Of a DNA stretch of 64,000 nt, positions 20,026 to 30,700 are shown piece after piece; positions within the stretch are counted from its first letter, which is position 1; each line of letters starts with the position of its first letter. A program made the translations under genes and the position numbers. Below the pieces are notes generated by a model. That model was not told where the DNA came from, ran no database searches, and saw nothing but the letters and a program-made list of their open reading frames with translations. Origin of the DNA: Ostreococcus mediterraneus (lineage: Eukaryota; Chlorophyta; Mamiellophyceae; Mamiellales; Bathycoccaceae); assembly GCA_012295225.1 (NCBI GenBank), contig WMKK01000009.1, positions 641,909-705,908 on the forward strand, in the 5' to 3' direction.

Positions 20026-21126
20026 TCAATCCTCGTCGTATGATTTTTCTTTCGAGGGCCGAGGAGCGTTTGGGGGCGGCAATAGGGACATCCCGACATC
20101 ATTGCCGAGCTGCAGCGCCCGTGTCCATGATTCCTCGGGAAGAATCATCGTGCACAGCTCGGACGAACACCCTGCCAACCCCTCCATGGACTCTTGACTT
20201 AAAACATAGCACTCCTTTGTGTGCATAGAGCTTTGAACGTCGATATTTTCGCGGCGTTCCAAAATAATCGGTTGCGAATTCGATGGATTAGCGATTCTCT
20301 CGTACTCGGCCACGGTCCAGTGGAACCATCGCATCAAGAACAATCGCAAAGTCAACCCATGTGTGGCCAAAATCATGTTTGTGTTTTCTGGAAAGCGTCC
20401 GGCGTCGATGTCTCGCACCATATGATCAGAGAACATGGTGATTCTGTCGTACACATCCGCGCCGCTTTCACCATTGGGAAAGCGATAGAAGAATCGCCCG
20501 AATGCTCGGCGTTCACGCTTTTCTGCTTGTTTTTTGTTAAAGTCTTGGAAATTACCAAAGTCTTGTTCTCTCAACTGCGGCTCTTCGCGGACGCCTAAAA
20601 TTTTCCTTCCCTCGAACGCCTTGGCGATCCCGATCGCCGTCTCTTTCGACCGGCGATACGGCGAGATATAAAAGAAAACGCTATAATCCGTGCCGTCTGA
20701 ATCCATGATATCTCTCAACGCTTGCCCCGTGTGCTCGGCTTGCTCGTGTCCTCGCGGCGTCAACTTTATCTGTGAGTCTGGGACGCGCGTATACGCGTTT
20801 TCATCCACGTTGCCCTCGCTTTCGCCGTGCCGAACCAGTACAATCCGTCGCGGTAACTTCCGCGTCAGTGTTCCATACCTATACGTCGGCTCACCCACGA
20901 GAAAGTGCCCGAGATTATCTCCGTTCGTCATCCCCGACTGCGTTCGGTCATCCGACGTCGCGTCGCGCATCCATGCCTCACCGCTCGTCGGTACGCCGTC
21001 ATTCTCGGCGCGCATGCGCTGCGACGCGCGACAATCCTGACGCCCCTTTCGACCGTGGGCGCATCGCGCGCGCGGCGTCATCGACGCGAGCGTCACTACC
21101 GTCAACGTCATTGGTGACTTTATCAA
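20026..21126 (-). CDS. Phosphoglycerate-mutase-like histidine phosphatase
   Basis: A 366-residue histidine phosphatase superfamily protein. Seen: LVRHGESEGNVDENAY (catalytic His100), the SPYRRSKETAIG Arg motif, LREQDFGNFQD, and the second His in NMILATHGLTLRLFLMRWF. The LREQDFGNFQD pattern and the Tyr-rich FFYRFPNGESGADVYDR segment match the plant AT74 / yeast YOR283W-type phosphatases rather than glycolytic mutase. The N-terminal ~85 residues are Arg/Ser/Met-rich and could be a targeting peptide or leader. Convergent with the carotenoid oxygenase. Confidence 0.9.
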   Translation of the reverse strand: MIKSPMTLTVVTLASMTPRARCAHGRKGRQDCRASQRMRAENDGVPTSGEAWMRDATSDDRTQSGMTNGDNLGHFLVGEPTYRYGTLTRKLPRRIVLVRHGESEGNVDENAYTRVPDSQIKLTPRGHEQAEHTGQALRDIMDSDGTDYSVFFYISPYRRSKETAIGIAKAFEGRKILGVREEPQLREQDFGNFQDFNKKQAEKRERRAFGRFFYRFPNGESGADVYDRITMFSDHMVRDIDAGRFPENTNMILATHGLTLRLFLMRWFHWTVAEYERIANPSNSQPIILERRENIDVQSSMHTKECYVLSQESMEGLAGCSSELCTMILPEESWTRALQLGNDVGMSLLPPPNAPRPSKEKSYDED

Positions 21127-21568
21127 GCGCTAATTAATTAAATCCAAACGTCTCGTCGTCGATGCGTTCTCTCGCGCGCGCGTTCTCTCTCTCTCTCTCT
21201 CTCTCGCGCGCGCTGCGACCTCACGCACGCGCGCGCCTTCACGCGATCGCGCGCGATCGACGTCGAGCCCGTCGCGCCGGCGCGCTATGCCGCCCGCGTG
21301 CGCCAGGCACCTCTTCTCAATCACCGAGCTCACGCGCACTCCACGCGCGCGCGCGCGGCGCCACCGCCTGGCCACCGCGACTCATGCGCGCGACGCGCAT
21401 CATCGCGCGTTCGCGCGCGCGACGTCTTGAATTCGCGCGAGTCGTCGCGGACCTTGGATCGCTGGAATTGCTGAGTCATCACGATGACATTCTCTCCTCG
21501 CGACCGCATATCTCAGCGCGCGAACGATCGCCCGCACGATTATTTAACGCACACGCGCCGCACGCGCG
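21127..21568. other. Gene-free stretch with CT repeat
   Basis: 442 bp between the divergent histidine phosphatase and the small protein at 21569. It begins with an AT-rich spot (TAATTAATTAAATC), followed by a perfect (TC)11 run and CG-rich sequence with many CGCG runs. Open frames here are short and look random. Probably promoter and 5' leader. Confidence 0.5.
21184..21205. repeat. (TC)11 microsatellite
   Basis: Eleven TC units in the divergent intergenic region upstream of the histidine phosphatase gene, flanked by CGCG-rich sequence. The opposite strand is purine-rich GA, of the sort often found in plant promoters. Confidence 0.95.
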
Positions 21569-21931
21569 ATGATGATGACTGTGACGATCGCCCACGCGGG
21601 CGCGCGGGCGCCTACGCGCGCGTGCAAGAGCGCGCGACGCGCGAACGTGCGATCGCGCGCATTCCAGACGTCCCGAGACGCGCGCGAGCCTGAAGACGAT
21701 GTGAGCGTCGGTATCGAGCCGTGCTTGGTGGGATGGAGCGACACCGACGAGCATGGGATCGAGATGTATTGCTGCGAACAGCCCGGGGGTGAAATTGTGT
21801 GTAAAACAGTCGGCGGAGAAGTGCACGAGGAGTGTCGCGTGGAGGATACGCCCGAGGGGTTGAAGATTAACTGTAATCCCGCGCTGCGCGCCGACGCTGG
21901 ATCGACATCGACGCCGAAGGAAGCGCGTTAA
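21569..21931 (+). CDS. Small Cys-containing plastid-like protein, unknown
   Basis: A 120-residue protein. The first ~35 residues are Ala/Arg-rich and transit-like; three Met codons in a row make the exact start uncertain by two residues. The rest is acidic with six cysteines (EPCLVGW, EMYCCEQPGG, IVCKTV, EECRVEDTP and KINCNPAL). The even spacing of cysteines suggests disulfides or metal binding. No family recognised. Confidence 0.6.
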   Translation: MMMTVTIAHAGARAPTRACKSARRANVRSRAFQTSRDAREPEDDVSVGIEPCLVGWSDTDEHGIEMYCCEQPGGEIVCKTVGGEVHEECRVEDTPEGLKINCNPALRADAGSTSTPKEAR

Positions 21932-22051
21932 GATGTCGCCCTGTCGATGTCGCCGCCGCCGCCGCGCCTGTATTAAGTTGTAATGACGATGTAACTTCGC
22001 TTTCGCTTCAACTGGATTTGGGTAACTAATATTTCATGTGTTTGATTTCGT

Positions 22052-23217
22052 TTACTTTTTTCCCTTAGCCTTGGATTCCGCCTTTTTGACATCGCGCTTG
22101 ATTTGACCAATCAACAGCGGACGCAACACGAAGACTTGGATCAAAAACAGAGGAAGGATCCAAATCTTGTGCTTGTTGTTCGGGTCGAGCTTTTTGCCAG
22201 CCTTGGAGTGGTCGTACTCGTACCCTTCGCCTACGCTCGCCACGTCCACCATCGTGCTCACCATATCCGTCACCCACGGCTTGTCGTTCACAACCTTCTC
22301 ACCGTCACCATTCGTCTTGCATCTAGATCCGTTCTCGATGAGCACGTACGGGAGCGCCAAGTTTTTCATGCCCAACGTGGAACGCACCGCCGCGCGATAT
22401 TGCTCCACGCGCGCGGCTACAAATTGCTCGTACGGTTTGCCGTCCGTCGGCGTGGTTTGCGCGTGCGAAAACCCAAGAATCGTGCGCTCCCAAAGCTCTG
22501 CCCCAAAGTTCTCCGCCAAGGCGGTGAAAATGGCTCTGTCTGCGTTGTCCACGCGCCAGGTATCCAACCGGTCGGTAAACACAAACGCATCCACTTTACG
22601 CCCGTTCAACGCCGCACGCAGCGCCATCAACCCGCGCGCGCTGACGGAATCACCCTCAAGTAATCCCGGAGTGTCCAACACATTCAACGTAAACCCCGCC
22701 GCCATGCGTCCCGCCAACAACGGTCGCACGTTTTCGGGTTGAAACGGCGAGCTCGGCGCCACGCGCTCATTCAACAACGTATTCACCGTCGACGACTTAC
22801 CAACGCCTTGCTTACCGATAAAAATCACAGTCATCTCATTCACATTTCGCCCGCGTAACTTCCCGAGCGCGTTTAACAGCGCCTGTTGCGTCGCCGCGGG
22901 CATGGACGCCAAGCCCACCCATTCTTTCGGTCCGAGCACTGGTTGCGCCTGCGCCGCCGGCGCCTCGCCCTGCTCATCCTCCTCCATCTCTGCGCGCGAA
23001 ACAAAGCCACACACACAGCACGGTCGTCAGTCATCAGTTGCGCGTCACGCCGCCCTCGCGCGATGGCGCACACTCGGCGCGTGTGCGTTTACCCTTGCCC
23101 TAAACCTCGAAAACGCGACCGCGAGCGCAAACCGAGCCTCGAGCGCGCACCTTGTCCATCGTCGGAGTACATGTCTTCCTCCTCGGACGACCCGTATTGC
23201 TCCCCTTCGGCGCTCAT
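22052..23217 (-). CDS. TOC34: Toc34 chloroplast outer-envelope GTPase, two exons
   Basis: Preprotein receptor of the chloroplast outer envelope. Exons complement(23151..23217) and complement(22052..22989), joined in phase 1, give 334 residues. Exon 1 encodes an acidic start (MSAEGEQYGSSEEEDMYSDD) that continues smoothly into the acidic exon 2 (EMEEDEQGEAP). G1 loop IFIGKQGVGKSS at about residues 79-89, DTPG at 128-131, the LDTWRVDNADRA segment and the C-terminal membrane helix IWILPLFLIQVFVLRPLL near residues 297-314 all match Toc34. The frame without exon 1 would start with an unconvincing MCGFVSRAEM. Confidence 0.93.
22990..23150 (-). other. Intron of the Toc34 gene
   Basis: 161 bp, minus strand: donor GTGCGCG after GACAAG, acceptor GCGCAG, phase 1. 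A GACTGAC branch-point-like motif (CTGAC at 23030-23026) lies about 36-40 nt before the acceptor, similar to the nicotinamidase intron. Confidence 0.82.
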
Positions 23218-23469
23218 GGCGAACGGGCGTGAATGTTACACGCGCGCGCGACGAAAAGTGAAGTGAATTTGTTGTGTGATGCAATTTACAACGCCGCGAC
23301 CCTACCGAACCAAACGTCGGCGCGGCTCAACACCGCACGCTATGCCCATCGCGCCGCGTGCGCATCCGGGCGACAATTCTAAAGCTATAACTCCTAATTC
23401 TCCGCGAACGTCGCGCATACGCGCCGGTGACGTCGCCCATGCGCTCCAAACGCCGCCGACGCCGACGGC

Positions 23470-23811
23470 TCACCCTTCTCTCCACTGCCTCGCGCACGAA
23501 CAACACTTATAAAACACCGACATGGGCTCATCCGCGCTTCGAATCTGAATCTGCATAAAGTACGCCTCATCCCCATCGCATTTTGGACAATCCACGCGCG
23601 TGCGATCGACGTTCTTCCACGCATCGTCGCCGCCCAAGACGTCATCCACGCGCTTCCGTCGGTGCGCCACCTTTTGTTTCACCCCGTGCGTGACGTCGTA
23701 GGCGTAATCGCACGCCTTACACGTCAGCCGCACGCATACCCCGGACGCCGACGTCGATGGCCCGCCGTCGAGCAGCAGCAGGTTGCCGCACGTCGGGCAA
23801 AACGTGAGCAT
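23470..23811 (-). CDS. RPC11: RNA polymerase III subunit RPC11 (TFIIS-like zinc ribbons)
   Basis: A 113-residue protein, the usual length for this subunit (POLR3K in animals). N-terminal ribbon: FCPTCGN ... LTCKACDYAY; C-terminal TFIIS-like ribbon: VDCPKCDGDEAYFMQIQIRS then SADEPMSVFYKCCSC. The acidic DE in GDEAYF and the RSADEPM segment correspond to the catalytic loop that supports RNA cleavage by polymerase III. Its start codon lies only 38 bp from the start of the Gemin5 gene on the other strand. Confidence 0.95.
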   Translation of the reverse strand: MLTFCPTCGNLLLLDGGPSTSASGVCVRLTCKACDYAYDVTHGVKQKVAHRRKRVDDVLGGDDAWKNVDRTRVDCPKCDGDEAYFMQIQIRSADEPMSVFYKCCSCARQWREG

Positions 23812-23849
23812 GCGGCACGGAATGGGGACTGTCTGTTGGCGTCACATCG
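23812..23849. promoter_or_regulatory. 38-bp bidirectional promoter/leader between RPC11 and Gemin5
   Basis: Only 38 bp separate the two start codons. Any core promoter signals must lie within this gap or inside one of the coding regions. No TATA box is seen. Confidence 0.5.
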
Positions 23850-26800
23850 ATGCGCGCGTGTGCCCCGAGCGCGAGCTGGTACGCCTCGGCGCTCGCCGCG
23901 GCGACGCCGTGCGGCGCGCGCGTGGTGTATGGGAGCGATCGCACGCTCGTCGTCGTGCGCGCGCACACGGGGGAGGTGGTGGCGATCGTGCGCACGGCGG
24001 CGAGGATTCATGCGGTGTGTTGCACTGGTGTGGGCAAAAGCGCTCGCGAGGAAGACGATGACGACGATGGCGACGACGGTGGGGGTGATTATGGCGTGGT
24101 GTGCGCTTTAGCGGATAAGACGTTGCGCGTGTTTGATCTCGCGTCGTTGTCGTTCGATGCGTCGCGCACGTTGCGCGGTGGTCACGCGCACGAGGTGACG
24201 AGCTGTTGCGCGTTTGGCGTCGGCGGCGTGGCGAGCGCGTGTCGAAATGGCGTCGTTGCGCTCTGGCGCGTGCACGCGCGCGGTGCAAATGCGCCTATTT
24301 CGACGCATAAGGTTATGGATGGTGCGATTACGGTGATTGCGGCGAGCGCGGGTCCGTCGGGGATTATTGCGGTGGGTGGAGCTAACGGAACGGTGTGCGC
24401 GCTGGATGTCGCGAGAGGGACGAGCCGACGACGCGCGGCGAGTGGTTTTGGCGAGATAACCGCATTGGCGTGGACCAAGGCGAGAGATGGACGTGGATTA
24501 GAGCGTGAATTACTCGCTGTAGGTACGCGGGAGCGTAAGGTGACGATTTGGACGCTTGAAGATGATGGATCTTTGACGACGACGCACGCGTTGCATTTGC
24601 CCAAGCCGAGCGCGCCGCTGAGCGAGGCGCAGCGCGGGCGCGTCTGGGTCGCCGTGGCGTGGGTCCCGGAGCCATCAAAGGACAATGGCGATGATACATT
24701 ACGCGATGGCGGTGATTATCGCGCGCCAAGGTTGATAACATCTGGACAAGGTGGGGATTTACTGTCGTGGAGGGTGCCGATGAAGACGGATGCGGGCGAC
24801 GTCGTCGACGTCAAAGACGCGCAAACCTTTGGTCCTCGCGATGCCGCGCACACGCGGACCATATTTACAATCACCGTCATTCCACCATCAAGTGCGACGT
24901 CGTCGATGCCGACAACGTGCGTGAGTACGGGTTTAGATAGAAAAGTCGTGTGCTGGGACGTGGACGCGCTCGAACGCCAATGGTCATTCGACGCGCTCGG
25001 CGGTTTCGTTTACGACATTTCCATCGACGCACGCGATCCATTCTCGGTAATTTTCTCATGCGGCGACGGTACGGTGCACACGTGGGACTGTTCACCCACG
25101 CTCGCGAGTGGTGTGCGCGCGTGCTTGCTATGGAAAGGATTGCCCAACACAAAGGTGACATCCGTGGCGAAACGTCCCGGAGGCGACGTCGCGGCGTTTG
25201 GGTTGGAAGATGGCCGCGTCGGATGTTTCGACATTGCGAGTGGAAAGTTTGCGTTATATCCTGAGTGCCATGGTGGCGCGGTTCACACGTTGGCGTGGTT
25301 TGATATTCGTTCCGGTGACGATGAGGGGGGGGAGGAGGAAGAAGGATTGCTGACGCTCACGAGCGCGAGCGCGGATGGAGGCGTCTGGCGATGGTTGGAC
25401 ACGTTTAATCCCGCCACCACCGCCGACGTGAAGAAGTCTGGAGTTTTAGATGCGAGGAAGTATGGAAAATACCTCGATTTAGGGAAGTTGTACGGCGGTG
25501 CGGTCGATGATGGTGGTGATAATTCGCGCGCCATTGACGCGTTTGAGTACTCGCCGCGCAGGGGATTGTTGGCGCTCGGATGGTCGAGCGGCGAATTAAG
25601 TGCGCATAATTTCGGGCAGGAGCTATGGCGCTGTCGTGAACACGTCAAAGGGATAACCTGTGTGCGGTGGCATCCCGAAAGCGATGACGATTCCAGCGCG
25701 TATGCATCGTGGCTCGTGAGCGCGTCGAAAAGTGGATGCACGCTAGTGCACGGCGCCGGAGGCGTCGTCGCATGCGCTTTACCGAAACACGCTGTGCTCG
25801 ATATGAGTTGGTCTCCTCGAAAAGGATGTGCAATTTTAGCGTGTGCGCAACATGGATGCGTCAAAGTATGGTCATTTGAAGGCGCAATGGGCATGTATCG
25901 CGCGACGGCGTTGGCGAATTTCAGCGGACACGTCAGCAAAGTATTGAGCGTTAGATTCGCCGCATACGACGACAAAACAGTCGTCAGTGGCGGCGACGAC
26001 AAGACCTTCCGCATGTGGAATTATACTGATGCAGAGTGTAGCATAGATGAATCGACTTCGGTAACCGCGGTGGAGATTTTAACGGCAGGCGATGCGTCTG
26101 CTTGTGAGCAGGAGAATTCGGGCAAGACATCCAACGCCGGAGGGACGAAATCTTCGTCAAAGAAATCATCCAGCGCAAAGTCGAAAAAATCCAAAGGGTC
26201 TTCCACGGTGGCGTTTAGTGGCGCGTTTTTCAAGCCAGATTCGAGCGAAAACACGCCCGTGGGGATCGCCGAAGGGCAGCGCGCGGCCGTCACGCTCGCC
26301 AACAGGATGTATAAAGCTCAAGGCGAGGCGTTGGAGCGCGAGGCGTTCACATTCGGCCCTCGCGGGATTGCGCCGTACGCAGACACAGATGCAGCGATGG
26401 AAATGCTCGCAAGCGAGGCGACGGCGTTGGCAAATATGGATGAGATCGACACCGCGGCGCACGAGAGAGGTTTAGAGAAGGCGGCGGCGTTGCACATGTA
26501 CCGAGGCGATTACGCGGGCGCGGCGTCCCTCATTCTCAACGCCGGCGACGCGCCAATTTCAAGCGAACTCATGTCACTATTCATTGGTGGTGGACATGAT
26601 GTGTGGTCCGTCGTTGCCAACGCGCAGTGTGAACGACTCGTCGACGCTGGCGAGCACCAACGCGCGGCGTTGTTGCGATTATCTCTCCACGACGTCTGCG
26701 GAGCCATTCGTACTTTGCGTCGCGGTGGGCTCATTCGCGACGCCGCGGCGCTCGCGGCAGCGCGTATTCTTCCCACTGATGCGTTGCTATTGGATGTTCG

Positions 26801-27506
26801 CCGCGAGCTCGCGGCAGCGGAAGAAGCGCGAGGTGGTATGGAGGCGGCGGCCAAGGCGCATTTGGCCGTCGGCGCGCCCGCCGCCGCCGTTCGCGCGCTC
26901 ACGCGTCTCGATCGCGGTGGAGCCCACGCCGCCGCCCAAGTAGTCGTCGCGTGCGGATTGAGTGGTACGCAAGAACGACGAACAGTCATCCGCGCCGTGG
27001 TCGAGCTCGCCGAGATGGATGATTTTACAGCCGCCCTAGAGACGTTTGAGGCCGCGGACGCCGCGCTCGACGTCGCCGACGGATACGTCCGCGATATCGT
27101 CCGCCTCGAGCGCGCGTTCGCGAGCGCAAACATCGACGAATTCCACGACATCCTGACGTGCATGCCCAATGACGCAGTCATGGCGTTGACAAAGCCCGAA
27201 TTATGGCTCGAGTACTCGCTCTCGAGACGCCAACGCAGACATCGACGGCTCGCGCTCGCTCGAGCCATCTTCCGCGACATTGCGCGCGCATACGAGTTCG
27301 ACGTCAACGCAGACCAAACGGAATCAGCCATGTGCAACCTCGCCATGGTTCCCATCGACGCACATGACGCGCACGATGTCAACATTGCGACGACGTCGAG
27401 TCTCCTCGCCGACGCCTCTCGCGCGCCCGACGGCGAAGCCGCCGCCCTCGCCCGCACCCTCGCCACCGCTCACCACGCCGACGCCGACGCCGACGCAATA
27501 GAATAG
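23850..27506 (+). CDS. GEMIN5: Gemin5-like protein: WD40 propellers plus TPR-like C-terminus
   Basis: A 1,218-residue protein. In animals Gemin5 recognises the Sm site of snRNAs and hands them to the SMN complex. Seen: N-terminal SASWYASALAAATPCG (cf. Gemin5 NWYCARC), then many WD repeats over about the first 740 residues; the distinctive ITCVRWHPESDDDSSAYAS and WLVSASKSGC loop, then GHVSKVLSVRF and VVSGGDDKTFRMW; a Lys/Ser-rich linker (SSKKSSSAKSKKSK) as in Gemin5; and a helical part with AALHMYRGDYAGAASLI, HDVWSVVANAQCERLV and LRRGGLIRDAAALAAARI matching Gemin5's TPR-like region in order. The later RBS domains of animal Gemin5 are reduced or absent. Family recognition is by motif order, not a search. 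Confidence 0.83.
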   Translation: MRACAPSASWYASALAAATPCGARVVYGSDRTLVVVRAHTGEVVAIVRTAARIHAVCCTGVGKSAREEDDDDDGDDGGGDYGVVCALADKTLRVFDLASLSFDASRTLRGGHAHEVTSCCAFGVGGVASACRNGVVALWRVHARGANAPISTHKVMDGAITVIAASAGPSGIIAVGGANGTVCALDVARGTSRRRAASGFGEITALAWTKARDGRGLERELLAVGTRERKVTIWTLEDDGSLTTTHALHLPKPSAPLSEAQRGRVWVAVAWVPEPSKDNGDDTLRDGGDYRAPRLITSGQGGDLLSWRVPMKTDAGDVVDVKDAQTFGPRDAAHTRTIFTITVIPPSSATSSMPTTCVSTGLDRKVVCWDVDALERQWSFDALGGFVYDISIDARDPFSVIFSCGDGTVHTWDCSPTLASGVRACLLWKGLPNTKVTSVAKRPGGDVAAFGLEDGRVGCFDIASGKFALYPECHGGAVHTLAWFDIRSGDDEGGEEEEGLLTLTSASADGGVWRWLDTFNPATTADVKKSGVLDARKYGKYLDLGKLYGGAVDDGGDNSRAIDAFEYSPRRGLLALGWSSGELSAHNFGQELWRCREHVKGITCVRWHPESDDDSSAYASWLVSASKSGCTLVHGAGGVVACALPKHAVLDMSWSPRKGCAILACAQHGCVKVWSFEGAMGMYRATALANFSGHVSKVLSVRFAAYDDKTVVSGGDDKTFRMWNYTDAECSIDESTSVTAVEILTAGDASACEQENSGKTSNAGGTKSSSKKSSSAKSKKSKGSSTVAFSGAFFKPDSSENTPVGIAEGQRAAVTLANRMYKAQGEALEREAFTFGPRGIAPYADTDAAMEMLASEATALANMDEIDTAAHERGLEKAAALHMYRGDYAGAASLILNAGDAPISSELMSLFIGGGHDVWSVVANAQCERLVDAGEHQRAALLRLSLHDVCGAIRTLRRGGLIRDAAALAAARILPTDALLLDVRRELAAAEEARGGMEAAAKAHLAVGAPAAAVRALTRLDRGGAHAAAQVVVACGLSGTQERRTVIRAVVELAEMDDFTAALETFEAADAALDVADGYVRDIVRLERAFASANIDEFHDILTCMPNDAVMALTKPELWLEYSLSRRQRRHRRLALARAIFRDIARAYEFDVNADQTESAMCNLAMVPIDAHDAHDVNIATTSSLLADASRAPDGEAAALARTLATAHHADADADAIE

Positions 27507-27743
27507 AAAACACAACCCGCACGCGGCGCTTGCACGTTTTGAGGCGTCGCTTTGCGGGTATAACCAATAGAAACCGTAGGGGCACAACTGTCGTTTCATC
27601 TGCGCATCCTCACTCGCCGACGCCGTCGACGACACCCGCGCACGACGACGACGACACCCACGACGACGACCGCACGAACGACATCACCAGGCGCGCACCA
27701 CCTGCGCCCGTCGCCCGCCCCCTAGGCGCATCGCACGCACACG

Positions 27744-30700
27744 ATGCCATCGCATCATCTCACGCCCACAATCACGGCATCAAACGCGTGCGTCGACGCC
27801 GCGCTCGCCGCACGCATCGCCCGCGACGACGTCGAACACTTCTCCGCACACGTCCGCGCGTGCGAGACGCTCTACGCGGCGTGCGCATCGGGTGCGTGCG
27901 CGTGGACGCACTCGGCGAACGCGGCGCGCGCGACCAAGGCGTTTGCGACGTCTCGCGCGCGCGTACGCGAGGATGATTTCACGCGCATACTCGACGTCTC
28001 TCTGCGTTTCGTCCATGCGTGCGTGGACGTGGACGATGCGTGTGCCGGAGAGTGGTGCGATGCGGCGATTCGCGCGATTGATGCGTACGGGAAGCATAGG
28101 AAAGGGACGAGCGCTTCGCGGGCGCGTCCGTCGGCTCGATGCGATTGGCGCGGGATGTTCGCGCGCGCGGAGCGATTTTTCAAAGGTGACGCGCGCGCGT
28201 ACGCCGGGTACGGTGTCAGCGGCTCGACACACTTGATGTATATTAAGCTCGTGCGTAAGTGTCGGCGATTTTTTGAAGATGGCGCGGCGCGAGAGATTTG
28301 GGCGCGCGTGGCCGAGGCGTGTCAATCGACGGATCACAACGCGTGTTTCGAAGCGTTGGCCACTTGTCATGCGTTTATGCCGTGCATGCACGTGGGCAAT
28401 CACGGAAGCGACGATGCGGCATTTTTCGTCGACGTCGTTCGCGGTGAATGGTGCGCGATGTTTGACGCGCTCGGGGCGAATGCGCATTGGAAGGCGTATT
28501 GGATGTCCATGTTTGCGCAGCTCGCCAAGCACGACGTCGCGGGCGAAATCGTATGGACCGATGGTGTGTTTCGTGGAATTTTAACCGCCACGTTGAGTGC
28601 GCTGGAGCTTCCCATCGGTGGCGTTGAAGGGCGCGTGCCGTTTGGGCGCAAGCTCCCGGGCCGAGCGGCGGCAGTGTTTCAATCGTCGCGAGACGCGCCC
28701 GCGGTGCGGAGCTGCGCGAAATTTTTAACGCATCGCTCGACGGCGGCTGCGGACGCGCGCGCGACGACGGCAATCGCGCAGATTGTGGATTACATTGAGC
28801 ATTACTACCATCCGAGCAATAGTGGGCATTACGTGGGGAATTTGATGTCGTTTATGCGATTTTGTATCAAGTATACGGAGAAGTTGGTCCACGCGCGCGA
28901 TGGATGGGACGTCGAGGCGGTGGAACGGTTCGCGACGACGATGAAGCGATTAACCGACCGCGGCATGTTTTCAAAAAATAGTACTTTGAGACAAGCATCG
29001 ATGGTGGCTACGTCACGATTGGCATACATGTGCCCGCGCGTGATTTTACCCACGGTGCTCATGCGATTCGAGGAGGCGTTGTCGCACGAAACGGCGACGA
29101 GGCGACTCGTGCCGGCGCTGAATTGTCTCACAGCGTGCGTTCGGCCATTGTTACAACTCCCACTGAATACCATTTTTGAAGACAGCGACGGGGAGGCGTA
29201 CATGAATGTCAATGAATTCATCGCGTCGGCGCTCATGGCGGCGCTTCCAGGGATTGATGTGAACGACTCGTCAAAGACGTGCGCGGCGTTGCGTTTGTTT
29301 TGCGCGACGGTGAGCAACGTCACGGCGCTCGTCGACGTCGGCGAACCCGGGGCGAACCCGCTCGTGCCCATCATGTGGTCCGAGTGGACCATACAGTTTC
29401 TCTCACAACTCTTCGTGTTGTTTGAGCATTTACAACCCGATACGCACGGGAGTAAGTCCGATGCGGCTGACGCCTTTAAAGGCGGCGCCAGAGACGCGTC
29501 GGGATTTTTACTCGGCTCGACATCCATGTACCAACCATTTTTGCGATTACTATTCGCACGTCTCGACCCAGACATACGTAAGTTGGCTGTCAATCGCGTT
29601 GCAGCGTTTGTGCGCGAAAATACGCTTCCTGAACTTGTAGATGAAGTTGGCGTTCTCGTACAAGCGGCAACTATGGCGGATCCAGAGACGAGCGTCGAGG
29701 AGATTTTGCGCCCGCTCGCGCGCGCGTTGCGCGAAGACATCTCCACCGCCGACGCTACGCTAAGCACCGCCGTGGAATCTCGTATACGATGGAACAGTGG
29801 ACTTTTAATCATGGGCGCCCATCGCGCCGCTCGAAGCGTCGCGTCGGCGTTGACGGTGGAGATTAAAGCGCTCTCGCGCGACATTTTTAGCGCGTGCGAA
29901 ACGAATGGAAACATGGAACTTTTAGACACTGGAGAGCACATTTTGAGCATGCTCGTATCGGGGCTCACGACCACGTACATGGTCGACGAAGAACAGGATG
30001 TATTAGGTGAAGATGGCGTTGCGGACTGGGTGACGACGCGGTGGGAGGTGGACGACGGGGAAGAGTCAACCGTCGGCGCACGCCACGCGCCGACGCCATT
30101 TCAGTGGTCGTATCCAACCGCCGACAACATACGAGAAGCGGAGGCGATAGTGGATGAATTTCTAACGCAGCCTGCGAACGCATTGATTCAAGGCACGAAT
30201 GACGGCGGTGCGGGGAACGTCGATGTCATGGATATCGACGGTGGCGCGACCTTGTCGTCGTCAAAAAAAGTCGTGCGCGTACGCGTCTCTGCCATCGGCG
30301 GCGTGCTGACGGGATTCCGTGTGCGTCTCGCTGACTTTAGCGACCCAACCGCAACGAAAACTTTCCTCGCGCATCGGGAACCAGTCATAGCGAGCGCTGA
30401 AGCGCGCGGTCTCGCCGCGCAAGCACTCGTCGCCGCCGTGTCGCGCACCAGCGCCGATGACGTCGAAACTCTTCGACTCATTTGCTCTGTCGCTGACGTT
30501 GTGTTGAATCCACACGCGCACGCCTTCTCAGCGCGAAGCGCCGGGTTCGAGGCTTTGCGTTCAGATGCCACGTATCTTTCACAGCCCCAATCTTTTGGCG
30601 TCGAGTCGCGCTCGCCTCGATGGCTCGTTGCGGAAAATGTTCGTCTCAACACGCAATGGCGAGACGCCATGTCGACGTTTTACTCTGGATCCTCGAGCGA

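Noticed and set aside
28829-29980. 383-codon antisense ORF in the PA200 gene
   Set aside because: High GC and codon structure of PA200 create a stop-free frame; no domain is visible.
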